NCBI RefSeq assembly: GCF_001424565.1
Contig: NZ_LMOL01000015.1
Location: 18,644 to 70,392, forward strand
Reading direction: 5' to 3'
Length of the DNA: 51,749 nucleotides
DNA from: Arthrobacter sp. Leaf141
GTDB lineage: Bacteria > Actinomycetota > Actinomycetes > Actinomycetales > Micrococcaceae
Of this stretch, positions 8,417-17,043 are shown in pieces. Made by a program: the position numbers and the translations under genes. How positions within the stretch are numbered: the first letter of the stretch is position 1; every line of letters begins with the position of its first letter. Under the pieces are notes generated by a model. The model saw only the letters and a program-made list of their open reading frames with translations, had not been told where the DNA came from and made no database searches.

Positions 8417-9178
8417 TTACTTGATCAGCGCGGCGGCGGAGTCGAGCAGCGCGCCGGCCCGTTCCGCGGCATCAGCTTCGGTGGCTCCGCCGGTGGCCAC
8501 AGACGACACCAGGACACCGTTCTTGGCCACCATCGCGGTCACCACGGACTGCACGGTGCCACCCGGAACCGTGGTGTCCGTGCGGTAGGCCACCGTGTCC
8601 GGCGAGGTGCCAACGCCGTCGAGGACCTCGATTTTCACCGCGACCGCGGTTCCCTGCACCGTCATGGTCATTTCAGCACAGTTCTTCAGGTCGGCGCCCT
8701 GGGACATGGCCTTCTCCAGGAAGGCCTGGTCCTGGCCGGAAACCAGGGACAGCGCAACCACGCCGCCGGTGGCCGCGTCGGTGCTCTGGCCTGCGGCCAA
8801 GGCGAGGCCTTCGGCGTCCGGCACCGTCCCGCCGGCGGCCAGCTGCTTGCACTCTGCCGGCTCCACCTCGATGGAGGAAATCAGTTCCTTGGTCTGGGCC
8901 AGGGTGGTTTCGACGTCAGTGACGGGCAGGATCTGAAGTTTGTTGCCGGCCGTGTCCTCAAGCTGTTCGAGGATGCCAGCCAGGTCAGCCGCCGTGTATT
9001 CCTTGGCCTCTTCGGTCTTGGCCGGTTCGCTGGCGGCCGCTGCGGATGAGCCGCCTGAAGCCGGGCCGCCGGACGCCGAAGCGCCGTCTGCCGGAGCAGC
9101 TGCAGGGCTTGAACATCCGGATACAACAAGTGCGAGCAGGGCTGTCGCCCCGAGTGTCAGCGGTGCCGTGAACTTCAT
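8417..9178 (-). CDS. Secreted lipoprotein, possible PknH-like sensor fold
   Basis: A 253-aa predicted lipoprotein. The signal peptide MKFTAPLTLGATALLALVVS ends in the lipobox V-S-G-Cys, followed by an Ala/Ser/Pro-rich linker to about residue 65 and one globular domain. The domain has two isolated Cys residues (in PAECKQLAAGG and LKNCAEMTM) and a beta-rich end, resembling the extracellular PknH-type domains of actinobacterial lipoproteins; that assignment is tentative. The start at 9178 has GGGGGA 4 nt upstream; the adjacent ATG 9181 is too close. The gene follows GNAT on the same strand and converges with the TetR gene. Confidence 0.75.
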   Translation of the reverse strand: MKFTAPLTLGATALLALVVSGCSSPAAAPADGASASGGPASGGSSAAAASEPAKTEEAKEYTAADLAGILEQLEDTAGNKLQILPVTDVETTLAQTKELISSIEVEPAECKQLAAGGTVPDAEGLALAAGQSTDAATGGVVALSLVSGQDQAFLEKAMSQGADLKNCAEMTMTVQGTAVAVKIEVLDGVGTSPDTVAYRTDTTVPGGTVQSVVTAMVAKNGVLVSSVATGGATEADAAERAGALLDSAAALIK

Positions 9179-9218
9179 CATTTCCCCCAATGGATTTAAA
9201 GCAGGACCCGATGGCCCA

Positions 9219-10118
9219 CTAGAAAAGCACTGTAGCGAAAGTTCCCACCTGCCGGAAGCCGACACGTTCATAGGTTGACCGGGCACGGGCGTTGAACCCG
9301 TTGACGTACAGGCTGGTTACAGGCGCGAAGGCACGTGCGTGTTCCACCACGGCGGCCATATAGCCGGCACTCAGGCCGCGGCCGCGGTAGTCCGGGTTCA
9401 TCCAGACGCCCTGCACCTGGGTGGCGTCCTGGGTGACAGCGCCGAGTTCGGCCTTGAACACCACGTCCCCGGCGTAGTTGAGGTGCGCCAGCGAGTGTCC
9501 CTGCCGGATGAGGCCCTCCACCCGGCGGCTGTAGAACTCCCTGCCGCCAAGGAACGGCGAGTAGCCTACTTCCTCTTCAAACATGGCGGCGCATGCGGGC
9601 AGGATCCGGTCAAAGTCGGCCAGGTTGCCCCGCTGCAGGCCCGGATTGGGTTCCACCTGCGGCGGACCGGCAATGGTCATCAGAGGTTGCTCGTCCCGGA
9701 CCTCGTGGGCGCGGTGGCCGCGCTGGACCAGTTCGGCGTGGAGGGCCAGCACGGCCGGCGCCGGCCCGAAGGCCGAGGCGTAGCGGCGCCCTGAGGTGCT
9801 GGCCACCTCAGCCACTGGGCCGGCCAGGGCAGGATCCAGCTGGACCGGGACCAGGTTGGCCCCGGCCCAGCAGGCACCCACCAGGATGCCGTCGTCGAGG
9901 ACTCCAATGATCCCGGCGCCGCCGGTGGTGGGCGCGGCCGTCCCCGTCGTTTTCAGGTGCGCCAGGATAAACACGTTGGTGACGGGGTCCTGCTCCGCGA
10001 GGCGGCGAAGGGCAGCCGTGTCCTGGCTGTCCAGCGTCCGGACCGAAATACCCGGCGGGTCCGGGGCGTCCTTACGAGACGCTAACCACGGGGCTACCCT
10101 TGACAGCATCTTCGCCAT
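9219..10118 (-). CDS. GNAT family N-acetyltransferase with N-terminal DUF4081
   Basis: A 299-aa acetyltransferase. The C-terminal GNAT domain has the acetyl-CoA loop RGRGLSAG (245-252) after VWMNPDY; the N-terminal half resembles DUF4081 ([23 protein letters not shown]). The acceptor is unknown. ATG 10118 has GGGGGAGG just upstream and overlaps the end of ispG by 47 bp in another frame, so translation is probably coupled. Linkage of this gene to ispG is widespread in actinobacteria, but the reason is not established. Confidence 0.85.
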   Translation of the reverse strand: MAKMLSRVAPWLASRKDAPDPPGISVRTLDSQDTAALRRLAEQDPVTNVFILAHLKTTGTAAPTTGGAGIIGVLDDGILVGACWAGANLVPVQLDPALAGPVAEVASTSGRRYASAFGPAPAVLALHAELVQRGHRAHEVRDEQPLMTIAGPPQVEPNPGLQRGNLADFDRILPACAAMFEEEVGYSPFLGGREFYSRRVEGLIRQGHSLAHLNYAGDVVFKAELGAVTQDATQVQGVWMNPDYRGRGLSAGYMAAVVEHARAFAPVTSLYVNGFNARARSTYERVGFRQVGTFATVLF

Positions 10119-11238
10119 CGGCCTCCCCCATCTCTTCCGCGATACGCATGGCCTCTTCGATCAGTGTCTCAACAATTTCGCTTTCGGGCACAGTCTTGAT
10201 GACTTCGCCCTTCACAAAGATCTGGCCCTTGCCGTTGCCTGAGGCCACACCAAGATCCGCCTCGCGGGCCTCGCCGGGACCGTTGACAACGCAGCCCATG
10301 ACGGCCACCCGCAGCGGGATCTCCATGCCCTCCAGGCCGGCGGTGACCTGCTCGGCGAGCGTGTAGACATCCACCTGCGCGCGCCCGCAGGAGGGGCAGG
10401 AGACAATCTCGAGCTTGCGGGGGCGCAGGTTCAACGATTGCAGGATCTGGTTTCCCACCTTGATTTCCTCCACCGGCGGGGCCGAGAGGGAAACCCGGAT
10501 GGTGTCGCCGATGCCGCGCGAGAGCAGGGCGCCGAACGCGGTGGCTGACTTGATGGTGCCCTGGAAGGCGGGGCCCGCCTCGGTGACGCCGAGGTGCAGC
10601 GGCCAGTCACCCTGCTCGGCCAGCATCTCGTAGGCGGCCACCATGATCACGGGATCATTGTGCTTCACGGAAATCTTGAAGTCGTGGAATCCGTGTTCCT
10701 CGAACAGCGAGGCTTCCCAGACCGCGGATTCCACCAGGGCTTCGGGAGTGGCTTTGCCGTACTTCTTCAGGATTCCCGGTTCCAGCGAGCCGGCGTTGAC
10801 ACCGATGCGGATGGAGGTGCCGTGGTCCTTCGCGGCGCGGGCGATTTCCTTGACCTGGTCATCGAACTTGCGGATGTTGCCCGGGTTCACGCGCACTGCC
10901 GCGCAACCGGCCTCGATGGCGGCGAACACGTACTTGGGCTGGAAGTGGATGTCCGCGATGACCGGGATCTGCGACTTCCGCGCGATGATGGGCAGCGCCT
11001 CGGCATCGTCCGCGGACGGGCAGGCCACGCGCACAATGTCGCAGCCGGACGCCGTCAGTTCAGCAATCTGCTGCAGCGTGGCGTTGATGTCGGTGGTGGG
11101 GGTGGTGGTCATCGACTGCACGCTGATGGGCGAGTCCGAACCCACCCCGACAGAGCCGACCTTGATCTGGCGCGTCTTGCGGCGGGGGGCAAGGACGGGC
11201 GGCGGTGCTGACGGCATTCCCAGGCTGACCGAGGTCAC
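10072..11238 (-). CDS. ispG: 4-hydroxy-3-methylbut-2-en-1-yl diphosphate synthase (GcpE)
   Basis: A 388-aa [4Fe-4S] enzyme converting MEcPP to HMBPP in the MEP isoprenoid pathway. The TIM-barrel half starts with [20 protein letters not shown]. The C-terminal cluster-binding part has Cys281, Cys284 (SCPSCGR) and Cys316 with Glu323 in [16 protein letters not shown], all canonical. It lies downstream of dxr and rseP as usual in actinobacteria, but three extra genes (SatD-like, membrane protein, YciI) separate it from rseP here. Confidence 0.97.
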   Translation of the reverse strand: MTSVSLGMPSAPPPVLAPRRKTRQIKVGSVGVGSDSPISVQSMTTTPTTDINATLQQIAELTASGCDIVRVACPSADDAEALPIIARKSQIPVIADIHFQPKYVFAAIEAGCAAVRVNPGNIRKFDDQVKEIARAAKDHGTSIRIGVNAGSLEPGILKKYGKATPEALVESAVWEASLFEEHGFHDFKISVKHNDPVIMVAAYEMLAEQGDWPLHLGVTEAGPAFQGTIKSATAFGALLSRGIGDTIRVSLSAPPVEEIKVGNQILQSLNLRPRKLEIVSCPSCGRAQVDVYTLAEQVTAGLEGMEIPLRVAVMGCVVNGPGEAREADLGVASGNGKGQIFVKGEVIKTVPESEIVETLIEEAMRIAEEMGEADGEDAVKGSPVVSVS

Positions 11239-11272
11239 GAGAGGCTCCTTGAGTTTGAGGGGTGGAGAGGGG

Positions 11273-11566
11273 CTACGCGCTGTGTCCGGCCAGCTGGCCG
11301 GTCACGGGTGACCATTCGGTGATCCGGGTGCCGGCAATCACGCCGGCGGCGGCGAAGGGATCCTGCTTGAGGATCGAATTCAGCGCTGCCTCATCGGCTG
11401 CCTTGAAGATGAGCAGCGCGCCTGCGCCGTCACCGTAGGGGCCACTGGCCAGGATGGCGCCGTCGTCCGCGAGGCCAGCGGTCCATTCCCGGTGGGCCGG
11501 CCGGGCCTGGTTCCGGTCTTCGGTGGAGTTGGCGGTGTACACGTACTCAACGGCAAAAACTGTCAT
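11273..11566 (-). CDS. YciI family protein
   Basis: A 97-aa single-domain YciI-like protein (dimeric alpha-beta barrel). It shows the conserved His in ARPAHREW and the [16 protein letters not shown] strand-turn region that carries the conserved Asp. The family includes a few lyases and dehalogenase-like enzymes but is mostly of unknown function. A TAGGGT -10-like box ends 6 nt before the ATG, suggesting a leaderless transcript of its own, which may read on into ispG 34 bp downstream. Confidence 0.85.
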   Translation of the reverse strand: MTVFAVEYVYTANSTEDRNQARPAHREWTAGLADDGAILASGPYGDGAGALLIFKAADEAALNSILKQDPFAAAGVIAGTRITEWSPVTGQLAGHSA

Positions 11567-11572
11567 ACCGAT

Positions 11573-11578
11573 ACCCTA
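11573..11578 (-). promoter_or_regulatory. Candidate leaderless -10 box for the YciI gene
   Basis: On the minus strand TAGGGT is followed by 6 nt and the ATG at 11566. No strong -35 is visible. Confidence 0.4.
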
Positions 11579-11625
11579 TCTCCACTCCGGCCCGCACCCA
11601 TCCGCCCGCCAGGCTTGTGGGCCGT

Positions 11626-12153
11626 TCAGGAGAGGAAGAGGACCTTGACCACGGCGCCGGTTCCGGCGGCCCAGAGCATCGACGTCAGGGTTCCGATGAT
11701 GAACCGCTCCGCCGCGACAGGAGTTTCCTTCAGCTCGGCGAACCGGCCCAGGCCCTTGATGGCCACGATGTAGGCGATGGCCACCGGCTGGCTGGTGAGG
11801 ATCGCCAGGCACACGCCGAGCCGCTCCAGCACACCAATGATCGCCCCGCCGCGCAGGATGCGCTGGCCGCTCCCCTGCGGGCCGGGAGCGGACGACGCCG
11901 GCTGGTCCCGCGGGGCGGTCAGTTCACCGTCCACGTTCTGGGACCCCCGGTCCGGGGCAGGGCGCGCCGGCCGCACCGGGTCCACGGTGACGTCAGCGGC
12001 AGGGTCCTCGGCTTTCCGCCGGGAATCCTCCGCAGCCTTGGCCGCATCCGCCCTTTCGTCGATGGTCCTGGCCAGCCTGAAGACCAGCGCCGTGACCGGC
12101 CAGCCGGCGAAACCGGCAACGGCCAGCGCGCTGACAACCCAGAAGGCATCCAT
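11626..12153 (-). CDS. Membrane protein partner of the SatD-like protein
   Basis: A 175-aa protein with a hydrophobic N-terminal helix (about 4-27), a charged and Pro-rich middle (30-95), then a hydrophobic C-terminal part containing GVLERLGVCLAILTSQPVAI and KGLGRFAELK before a final helix ending at the C-terminus. The C-terminal pattern resembles the end of DUF3307/SatE-like membrane proteins that accompany SatD elsewhere; I offer that as a weak match. The ATG at 12153 shares a base with the SatD stop (TGATG), so the two are translationally coupled. Function unknown. Confidence 0.75.
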   Translation of the reverse strand: MDAFWVVSALAVAGFAGWPVTALVFRLARTIDERADAAKAAEDSRRKAEDPAADVTVDPVRPARPAPDRGSQNVDGELTAPRDQPASSAPGPQGSGQRILRGGAIIGVLERLGVCLAILTSQPVAIAYIVAIKGLGRFAELKETPVAAERFIIGTLTSMLWAAGTGAVVKVLFLS

Positions 12154-12854
12154 CAGATCCCCTCCCCTGACGCGCCGGTTCCGGCAGGATTCCCGCCAAC
12201 CCGCAGGCGGGCGAAGTCCAACAGCATTTCCGCGGCCGGCCTGGCCGCCCATTCCTCCTGCCAGCCGGACCTCAGCACGGTCCGGCTCACGGATTGCTCG
12301 GTGATTCCCAGTTCCGCCGCAACCTGCTTCTGGGTGCCATGCCGGCCGGGTCCGTGGCGGTGCAGGGCGTCCACCACCCGCCACTGGGCCTCGGTCCGCT
12401 CCTGGACGATCCTGCCCAGGAGCCGCAGCACGGCCTCGGCATTGGCGCATTCACGTGTTCCCATGCCGGCACCTCCGTCCTTGTCCGCCCGGTTCCTTGC
12501 TTCCCTGCCCATGGTCCCGGGGACCACTGACAATGGCACCTGCGAGCCGGCGGCCTTGGCCTGTTCCACGGCTTTCCGGGCCGCCACGAATCCTGTTCCG
12601 GCCCCCTCCCGGGGGCTCGCGCCGGCGTCGAGCTCCACCGTTCCCACGCCGATGCCCACGTACCAGTGCCCGGTGCGGAGGGCGAACAGGGCGATGTCCA
12701 CCACGTGCGCGGCGTCCGGCACCACCCCCTGGACCTCGTCGCCCACGGACCGTTCAAAGCCGGTGGGGCCAAGGCGCGCCAACGCCGCAATGAAGTCCGG
12801 GACACGGTCCCGGTCACCGGTACTGCCGCGCTGGTCGATGGTCATCACGAACAT
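12153..12854 (-). CDS. SatD-like protein: cyclase-like domain plus helix-turn-helix
   Basis: A 233-aa protein. Residues 1-75 follow the order of a class III nucleotidyl cyclase: an Asp-containing first strand (TIDQRGST), a beta-hairpin-like FERSVGDEVQGVV, and a GIGVGTVEL strand. Key cyclase metal and base residues are not all evident, so it may bind rather than make a nucleotide. Residues 174-197 (GTQKQVAAELGITEQSVSRT) form a clear helix-turn-helix. ATG 12854 is 6 nt after a -10 box, so it is probably leaderless. The whole resembles the SatD family. An autoregulatory DNA-binding role is inferred from the HTH and the palindrome over its -35. Confidence 0.72.
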   Translation of the reverse strand: MFVMTIDQRGSTGDRDRVPDFIAALARLGPTGFERSVGDEVQGVVPDAAHVVDIALFALRTGHWYVGIGVGTVELDAGASPREGAGTGFVAARKAVEQAKAAGSQVPLSVVPGTMGREARNRADKDGGAGMGTRECANAEAVLRLLGRIVQERTEAQWRVVDALHRHGPGRHGTQKQVAAELGITEQSVSRTVLRSGWQEEWAARPAAEMLLDFARLRVGGNPAGTGASGEGI

Positions 12855-12860
12855 GCCACA

Positions 12861-12889
12861 ACCATATGCGTCTTACTATTGGGAATCAA
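12861..12889 (-). promoter_or_regulatory. Promoter of the SatD-like operon
   Basis: On the minus strand, TTGATT (12889-12884), a 17-nt spacer and TATGGT (12866-12861) precede the ATG by 6 nt. This is one of the best promoters in the window. Confidence 0.65.
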
Positions 12890-12905
12890 TCATTTATGAC
12901 TGATT
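12884..12905. promoter_or_regulatory. 22-bp palindrome over the -35 of the SatD-like operon
   Basis: On the plus strand AATCA-A-TCAT, TT, ATGA-C-TGATT pairs at every position except one. It contains the -35 hexamer. A second, overlapping inverted repeat (CTGATT 12900-12905 with AATCAG 12912-12917) adds a third half-site. The neighbouring HTH protein is the obvious candidate binder. Confidence 0.6.
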
Positions 12906-12932
12906 ACCTGAAATCAGCCGTGTGGTGCTTTG

Positions 12933-14264
12933 TCAGCCGAACAGGTTGACGGGTTTGACAATGTCCGCGTAAATCAACAGCGCGCTCATCCCCATCAACA
13001 GGACGGCCACCACATAGGTCACGGGCAACAGCTTGGCGATGTCGAAGGCTCCCGGGTCCGGCCGGCCGAACAGCTTGGCCAGCCGGCGCCTCGCACCTTC
13101 GTACAGCGCACCGGCCACGTGCCCGCCGTCGAGCGGCAGCAGCGGCACCAGGTTGAAAACGCCCAAGGCAAAGTTCAGGCCGGCCAGGAGCCCGATCAGG
13201 GTGGCAATCCTCGCATCCGCCGGAACCTCCTCCATGGCCGCCACCTCGCCGGCGACGCGTCCCACGCCCACCACGGAGATGGGCCCGTTGGGATCGCGTG
13301 GTTCCTCGCTGAAGGCGGCTTTCGCCACCCCCACCACGCGGGCGGGGAGGTTCAGGATGACCCCTGCCACCTGCCGGATGTTTTCCCCGGCCATGGGCAG
13401 GACGGACGACGCCGGCTGGGGCACCAGGGCGGTCTGCGCACCGATGCCCAGGAAGCCGACGTCCTGATAGCGGAGGGTACCGGCGTCGTCGGTTGCCTGG
13501 CGGCCGTCAGCGCCCACGATGGGACGGGCGGACAGGACCGGCGTCACGGTGGTGGCCACTTCGGCGCCGTTCCGCTCAACGGTGATGGGAACTTCCCGGC
13601 CCGCCGAAGCGCGGATCCTTTCGGTGAGCTGGTCCCAGCCGGTGACGGTCCAGCCGTCGAACGAGGTCACCGTGTCATTGGGCTGGAGGCCGGCCGCCGC
13701 AGCGGGCGTCAGCTGGCAGTCTGCCGAATCCGGATCCACGGTTTCGCCGGCAGCGACCTGGCATTTGGAGACATCGGAGATGGTGGTGGTTGCTGTGGGC
13801 GAACCGAATCCCATCAACAGGACGGCCGTCAACAGGATGCCCAGCACGAAGTTCATGGCGGGCCCGCCCAGCATGATGGTGATTTTTTTCCAGACCGGCA
13901 ACCGGTAAAACACCCTGTTGCCGTCCTCCGGACCAACTTCCTCATGGGCCATTGACCGGGCTTCGGTGGCCAGGGTCTGGAACATGCCGGTGCTGGAGGG
14001 CCGGACCGTTCCGTCGTCCTTGTTTGGCGGATACATCCCGATCATGGACACGTAGCCGCCCAGCGGGATGGCTTTGACGCCGTACTCGGTCTCGCCCTTC
14101 CGCCGGGACCACAGGGTGGGGCCGAAGCCGATCATGTACTTGGTCACGCGGACCTTAAAGAGCTTGGCAGGCAGGAGGTGGCCCACCTCGTGCAGCGCGA
14201 TGGAGGCGGCGATGCCGAGTGCCACGACGAGGACGCCGAGGATAAAAAGGAGAACGGTGGTCAT
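12933..14264 (-). CDS. rip1: Site-2 protease (M50 family), RseP/Rip1-like
   Basis: A 443-aa intramembrane zinc metalloprotease. The HEVGH zinc motif (His25, Glu26, His29) is in the first membrane helix, followed by GFGPTLWS, a PDZ domain in the middle (about 180-270, DTVTSFDGWTVTGWDQL) and the second catalytic motif NLVPLLPLDGGH in the C-terminal membrane part. In mycobacteria the homologue Rip1 cleaves anti-sigma factors. It lies 18 bp downstream of dxr, the usual actinobacterial arrangement, and both are probably one transcript. Confidence 0.93.
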   Translation of the reverse strand: MTTVLLFILGVLVVALGIAASIALHEVGHLLPAKLFKVRVTKYMIGFGPTLWSRRKGETEYGVKAIPLGGYVSMIGMYPPNKDDGTVRPSSTGMFQTLATEARSMAHEEVGPEDGNRVFYRLPVWKKITIMLGGPAMNFVLGILLTAVLLMGFGSPTATTTISDVSKCQVAAGETVDPDSADCQLTPAAAAGLQPNDTVTSFDGWTVTGWDQLTERIRASAGREVPITVERNGAEVATTVTPVLSARPIVGADGRQATDDAGTLRYQDVGFLGIGAQTALVPQPASSVLPMAGENIRQVAGVILNLPARVVGVAKAAFSEEPRDPNGPISVVGVGRVAGEVAAMEEVPADARIATLIGLLAGLNFALGVFNLVPLLPLDGGHVAGALYEGARRRLAKLFGRPDPGAFDIAKLLPVTYVVAVLLMGMSALLIYADIVKPVNLFG

Positions 14265-14282
14265 GGCGGTGCTGCTGCTTCC

Positions 14283-15467
14283 TTAGAGACTGCGAAGTGC
14301 TAAACGATCCTGGGCGCGGGCGCGTGCCCAGCCTTCAGCATCCAACACGGATTCCACCGTCAGCCCGGAGGAACCTGAATGTTCGCTGAGGACGGCCTCA
14401 ACGGTGTCCACAATGTCAGTGAACCGGATCCGGCCGGCGTGGAAAGCCGTGACGGCTTCCTCGTTGGCGGCGTTGAAGACCGCGGGGAACGTGCTGCCCT
14501 GTTTGGCGGCGTCCTTGGCGAGGTCAACGGCGGGGAAGGCCGCCACGTCCAGCGGTTCGAAAGTCCAACTGGCGGCCTTGGTCCAGTCGCAGGCCGACGC
14601 CGCCTGGGGTACCCGGTCCGGCCAGCCAAGACCCAGGGCGATGGGCAGACGCATGTCCGGCGGAGAGGCCTGGGCGATCACCGAGCCGTCAACGAACTGG
14701 ACCATGGAGTGCACCACCGACTGCGGATGGACCACAACGTCGATCCGGTCCAACGGAACGTCGAAGAGGAGGTGCGCCTCGATGACTTCCAGCCCCTTGT
14801 TCACCAGGGTGGCCGAGTTGGTGGTGACCATTACGCCCATGTCCCAGGTGGGGTGCGCCAGGGCTTCACTGGGCGTGACACCGTGCAGGCTGTCCCGGGT
14901 GCGGCCCCGGAACGGCCCGCCCGAGGCCGTAAGGATGAGTTTTTCCACTTCCCCGGCGGACCCCGCGCGCAGGCACTGCGCGATAGCCGAGTGTTCGGAG
15001 TCGACCGGCACGATCTGGCCCGGCCGGGCGGCGGCCTTCACCAGGGCGCCGCCTACGATCAGTGACTCCTTGTTCGCCAGGGCCAGGGTTGCGCCGGACT
15101 TCAGCGCTGCCAGCGTGGGCGCCAGTCCGATTGATCCGGTGATGCCGTTCAGGACCACGTCCGCGTCCAGGCCTGCGATGTCCGCGGCGGCGTCCGGGCC
15201 GGAGAGGATCCGGGGCCGGTAGCCGGGGCGGCCCGCGGCGGCGGCTGCTTCCGCGATCAGCCGGGCCAGGACGCCGGGATCCCCGGCAGCGATGCCTATG
15301 GCGGCGGCGCCGGTGTGGACGGCCTGCCTGGCCAGGAGGTCCAGGTTGGCCCCGCCGGCACTGAGGGCCACAACCTCGAAAAGGTGCGGGGCGCCGTCGA
15401 CGACGTCAATCGCCTGGGTGCCGATGGAACCGGTGGATCCGAGGATGACGATTCTGCGTGGCTGCAT
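14283..15467 (-). CDS. dxr: 1-deoxy-D-xylulose-5-phosphate reductoisomerase
   Basis: A 394-aa NADPH-dependent enzyme making MEP from DXP, the second step of the MEP pathway (ispC). It has the N-terminal dinucleotide motif [10 protein letters not shown], the [12 protein letters not shown] segment, the metal-site [10 protein letters not shown] (Asp and Glu ligands), ASGGPFRGR and the flexible-loop HPTWDMG. Length is normal. It is divergent from the lipase maturation factor gene, with a shared promoter region of about 60 bp. Confidence 0.97.
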   Translation of the reverse strand: MQPRRIVILGSTGSIGTQAIDVVDGAPHLFEVVALSAGGANLDLLARQAVHTGAAAIGIAAGDPGVLARLIAEAAAAAGRPGYRPRILSGPDAAADIAGLDADVVLNGITGSIGLAPTLAALKSGATLALANKESLIVGGALVKAAARPGQIVPVDSEHSAIAQCLRAGSAGEVEKLILTASGGPFRGRTRDSLHGVTPSEALAHPTWDMGVMVTTNSATLVNKGLEVIEAHLLFDVPLDRIDVVVHPQSVVHSMVQFVDGSVIAQASPPDMRLPIALGLGWPDRVPQAASACDWTKAASWTFEPLDVAAFPAVDLAKDAAKQGSTFPAVFNAANEEAVTAFHAGRIRFTDIVDTVEAVLSEHSGSSGLTVESVLDAEGWARARAQDRLALRSL

Positions 15468-15490
15468 GGGTTAAGTATCCCGCACCAACC

Positions 15491-15518
15491 TTGACCTCCG
15501 GACGGGGCGGCGTAGCGT
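15491..15518 (+). promoter_or_regulatory. Leaderless promoter of the LMF-like gene
   Basis: TTGACC (15491-15496), a 16-nt spacer and TAGCGT (15513-15518) lie 7 nt before GTG 15526. This decides the start: GTG 15517 would lie inside the -10 box. Confidence 0.65.
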
Positions 15519-15525
15519 GGACCGT

Positions 15526-16995
15526 GTGGACTGGCTGGGCTGGTTTGATGCGCCGGAATACGGGTTCGCCCGGCAGGTGCTGCAACGGGGTGTGGCGGGC
15601 CTGTACTTTGTGGCGTTCCTGTCCTCCCTGAACCAGTTCCCCGCGTTGGTTGGGACGCATGGACTCTTACCCGTCCCCGGCTACCTGGCCCGCGGCAGGC
15701 TGCGGCGGCCAACACTGTTCAGCCTGCATTACTCGGACGGGTTGCTGCGGGGTGTGTGCGCCGCGGGCCTGGGGATTTCGGCGCTGCTGGTGGCCGGCGT
15801 CCCCCAGTGGGGCCCGCCCTGGGTTCCACTGCTGGCGTTCCTTGCCTTGTGGGCGCTCTACATGTCGATCGTCAATGTTGGCCGTACGTTTTACGGCTTT
15901 GGCTGGGAGATGCTGCTGCTGGAGGCAGGCTTTACGGTGGCGTTCCTCGGTTCGGACCAGACCGACCCGCCGCGGACCATCCTGCTCCTCCTCGCGTGGC
16001 TGGTGTTCCGGCTGGAGTTCGGGGCCGGCATGATCAAGATCCGGGGCGGGCGCGAATGGCACGATTTAACAGCCCTGTACTACCACCATGAGACCCAGCC
16101 GATGCCCGGGCCGCTGAGCCGCCAGGCGCACCTGCTGCCCAAGCAGCTGCACAGGATCGAGGTGCTGGGCAACCATTTCGCGCAACTGGTGGTTCCGTTT
16201 TTCCTTTTTGCGCCCCAGCCCCTGGCCTCGGCGGCCGCCGCCGTTGTGGTCCTGACCCAGCTGTGGCTGGTGGCCACCGGGAACTTCGCGTGGCTGAACT
16301 GGATGGCCATGGTGCTCGCGTTCGCGGCGGTCAGCGACCCTGTGGTGCACGCCCTGATACCGGCCGTCCCCGTGGGCGGGCAGGGTCCTGGCCTGGGCCC
16401 GGTGGGCCCCGCGCCGGCGACTCCGCTGTGGTGGCTGGCCATCACCCTGGCCGCCACGGTGCTGCTGCTGGTCCTCAGCTACCGGCCGCTGCGCAACCTG
16501 CTCTCCCGGCGGCAGCTGATGAACGCCAGCTTCAACCGCTGGCAGCTGGTCAACGCGTACGGGGCGTTCGGCACCGTTACCCGCCGGCGCGTGGAAATTG
16601 TTGTGGAAGGAACCCTGGACAGCAGCCCCGGTGCCGGCTCGCAGTGGCTCGAGTATGCCTTTAAGGGAAAGCCCGGGGACGTCAACCGGATTCCCCGGCA
16701 GTGGGCGCCGTACCACCTGCGGCTGGACTGGCTGATGTGGTTCCTGCCGTTGCGGACGGTGCACGAGGACTGGTTTTACGCGTTCCTTACCCGGCTGCTG
16801 GAGGCGGACCGGGCCACCCTGCGGCTCCTCCGCCACGACCCGTTCGACGGCGTCCCGCCACAATGGGTGCGGGTGCACAGCTACCACTACCGTTTCGCCA
16901 GCCGGGAGGAGTACCGGGCCACCGGCGCGCGGTGGGTCCGCACGTTCCTGCATGAATCGGTGCCGCCCACGTCCCTGCGGCGGGCCGGCCGGTGA
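15526..16995 (+). CDS. Lipase maturation factor (LMF) family membrane protein
   Basis: A 489-aa protein of the LMF1-like family. The N-terminal two thirds hold several membrane helices with family stretches VLQRGVAGLYFVAFLSSLNQ and GRTFYGFGWEMLLLEAGF, and a conserved GAGMIKIRGGREWHDLTALY. The C-terminal part is a soluble domain (GTVTRRRVEIVVEG, LEYAFKGKPGDVNRIPRQWA, APYHLRLDWLMWFLPL). In animals LMF1 helps lipases fold in the ER; the role of bacterial members is not known. No lipase gene is adjacent. The final codons and stop lie in a 16-bp direct repeat. Confidence 0.88.
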   Translation: MDWLGWFDAPEYGFARQVLQRGVAGLYFVAFLSSLNQFPALVGTHGLLPVPGYLARGRLRRPTLFSLHYSDGLLRGVCAAGLGISALLVAGVPQWGPPWVPLLAFLALWALYMSIVNVGRTFYGFGWEMLLLEAGFTVAFLGSDQTDPPRTILLLLAWLVFRLEFGAGMIKIRGGREWHDLTALYYHHETQPMPGPLSRQAHLLPKQLHRIEVLGNHFAQLVVPFFLFAPQPLASAAAAVVVLTQLWLVATGNFAWLNWMAMVLAFAAVSDPVVHALIPAVPVGGQGPGLGPVGPAPATPLWWLAITLAATVLLLVLSYRPLRNLLSRRQLMNASFNRWQLVNAYGAFGTVTRRRVEIVVEGTLDSSPGAGSQWLEYAFKGKPGDVNRIPRQWAPYHLRLDWLMWFLPLRTVHEDWFYAFLTRLLEADRATLRLLRHDPFDGVPPQWVRVHSYHYRFASREEYRATGARWVRTFLHESVPPTSLRRAGR

Positions 16996-17026
16996 AGGCA
17001 GGCCGGGTCAGCCGGTGAAGGCAGGC
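16988..17026. repeat. 16-bp direct repeat spanning the LMF stop codon
   Basis: GCCGGTGAAGGCAGGC occurs at 16988-17003 and 17011-17026 (period 23). The TGA stop (16993-16995) is in the first copy. Confidence 0.85.
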
Positions 17027-17043
17027 AGGTCGGCGTTACTGCA

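Noticed and set aside
11617..12903. A 428-codon plus-strand open frame across the SatD-like operon
   Set aside because: The minus-strand genes have a promoter, coupled starts, an HTH and membrane helices; the plus frame shows none.
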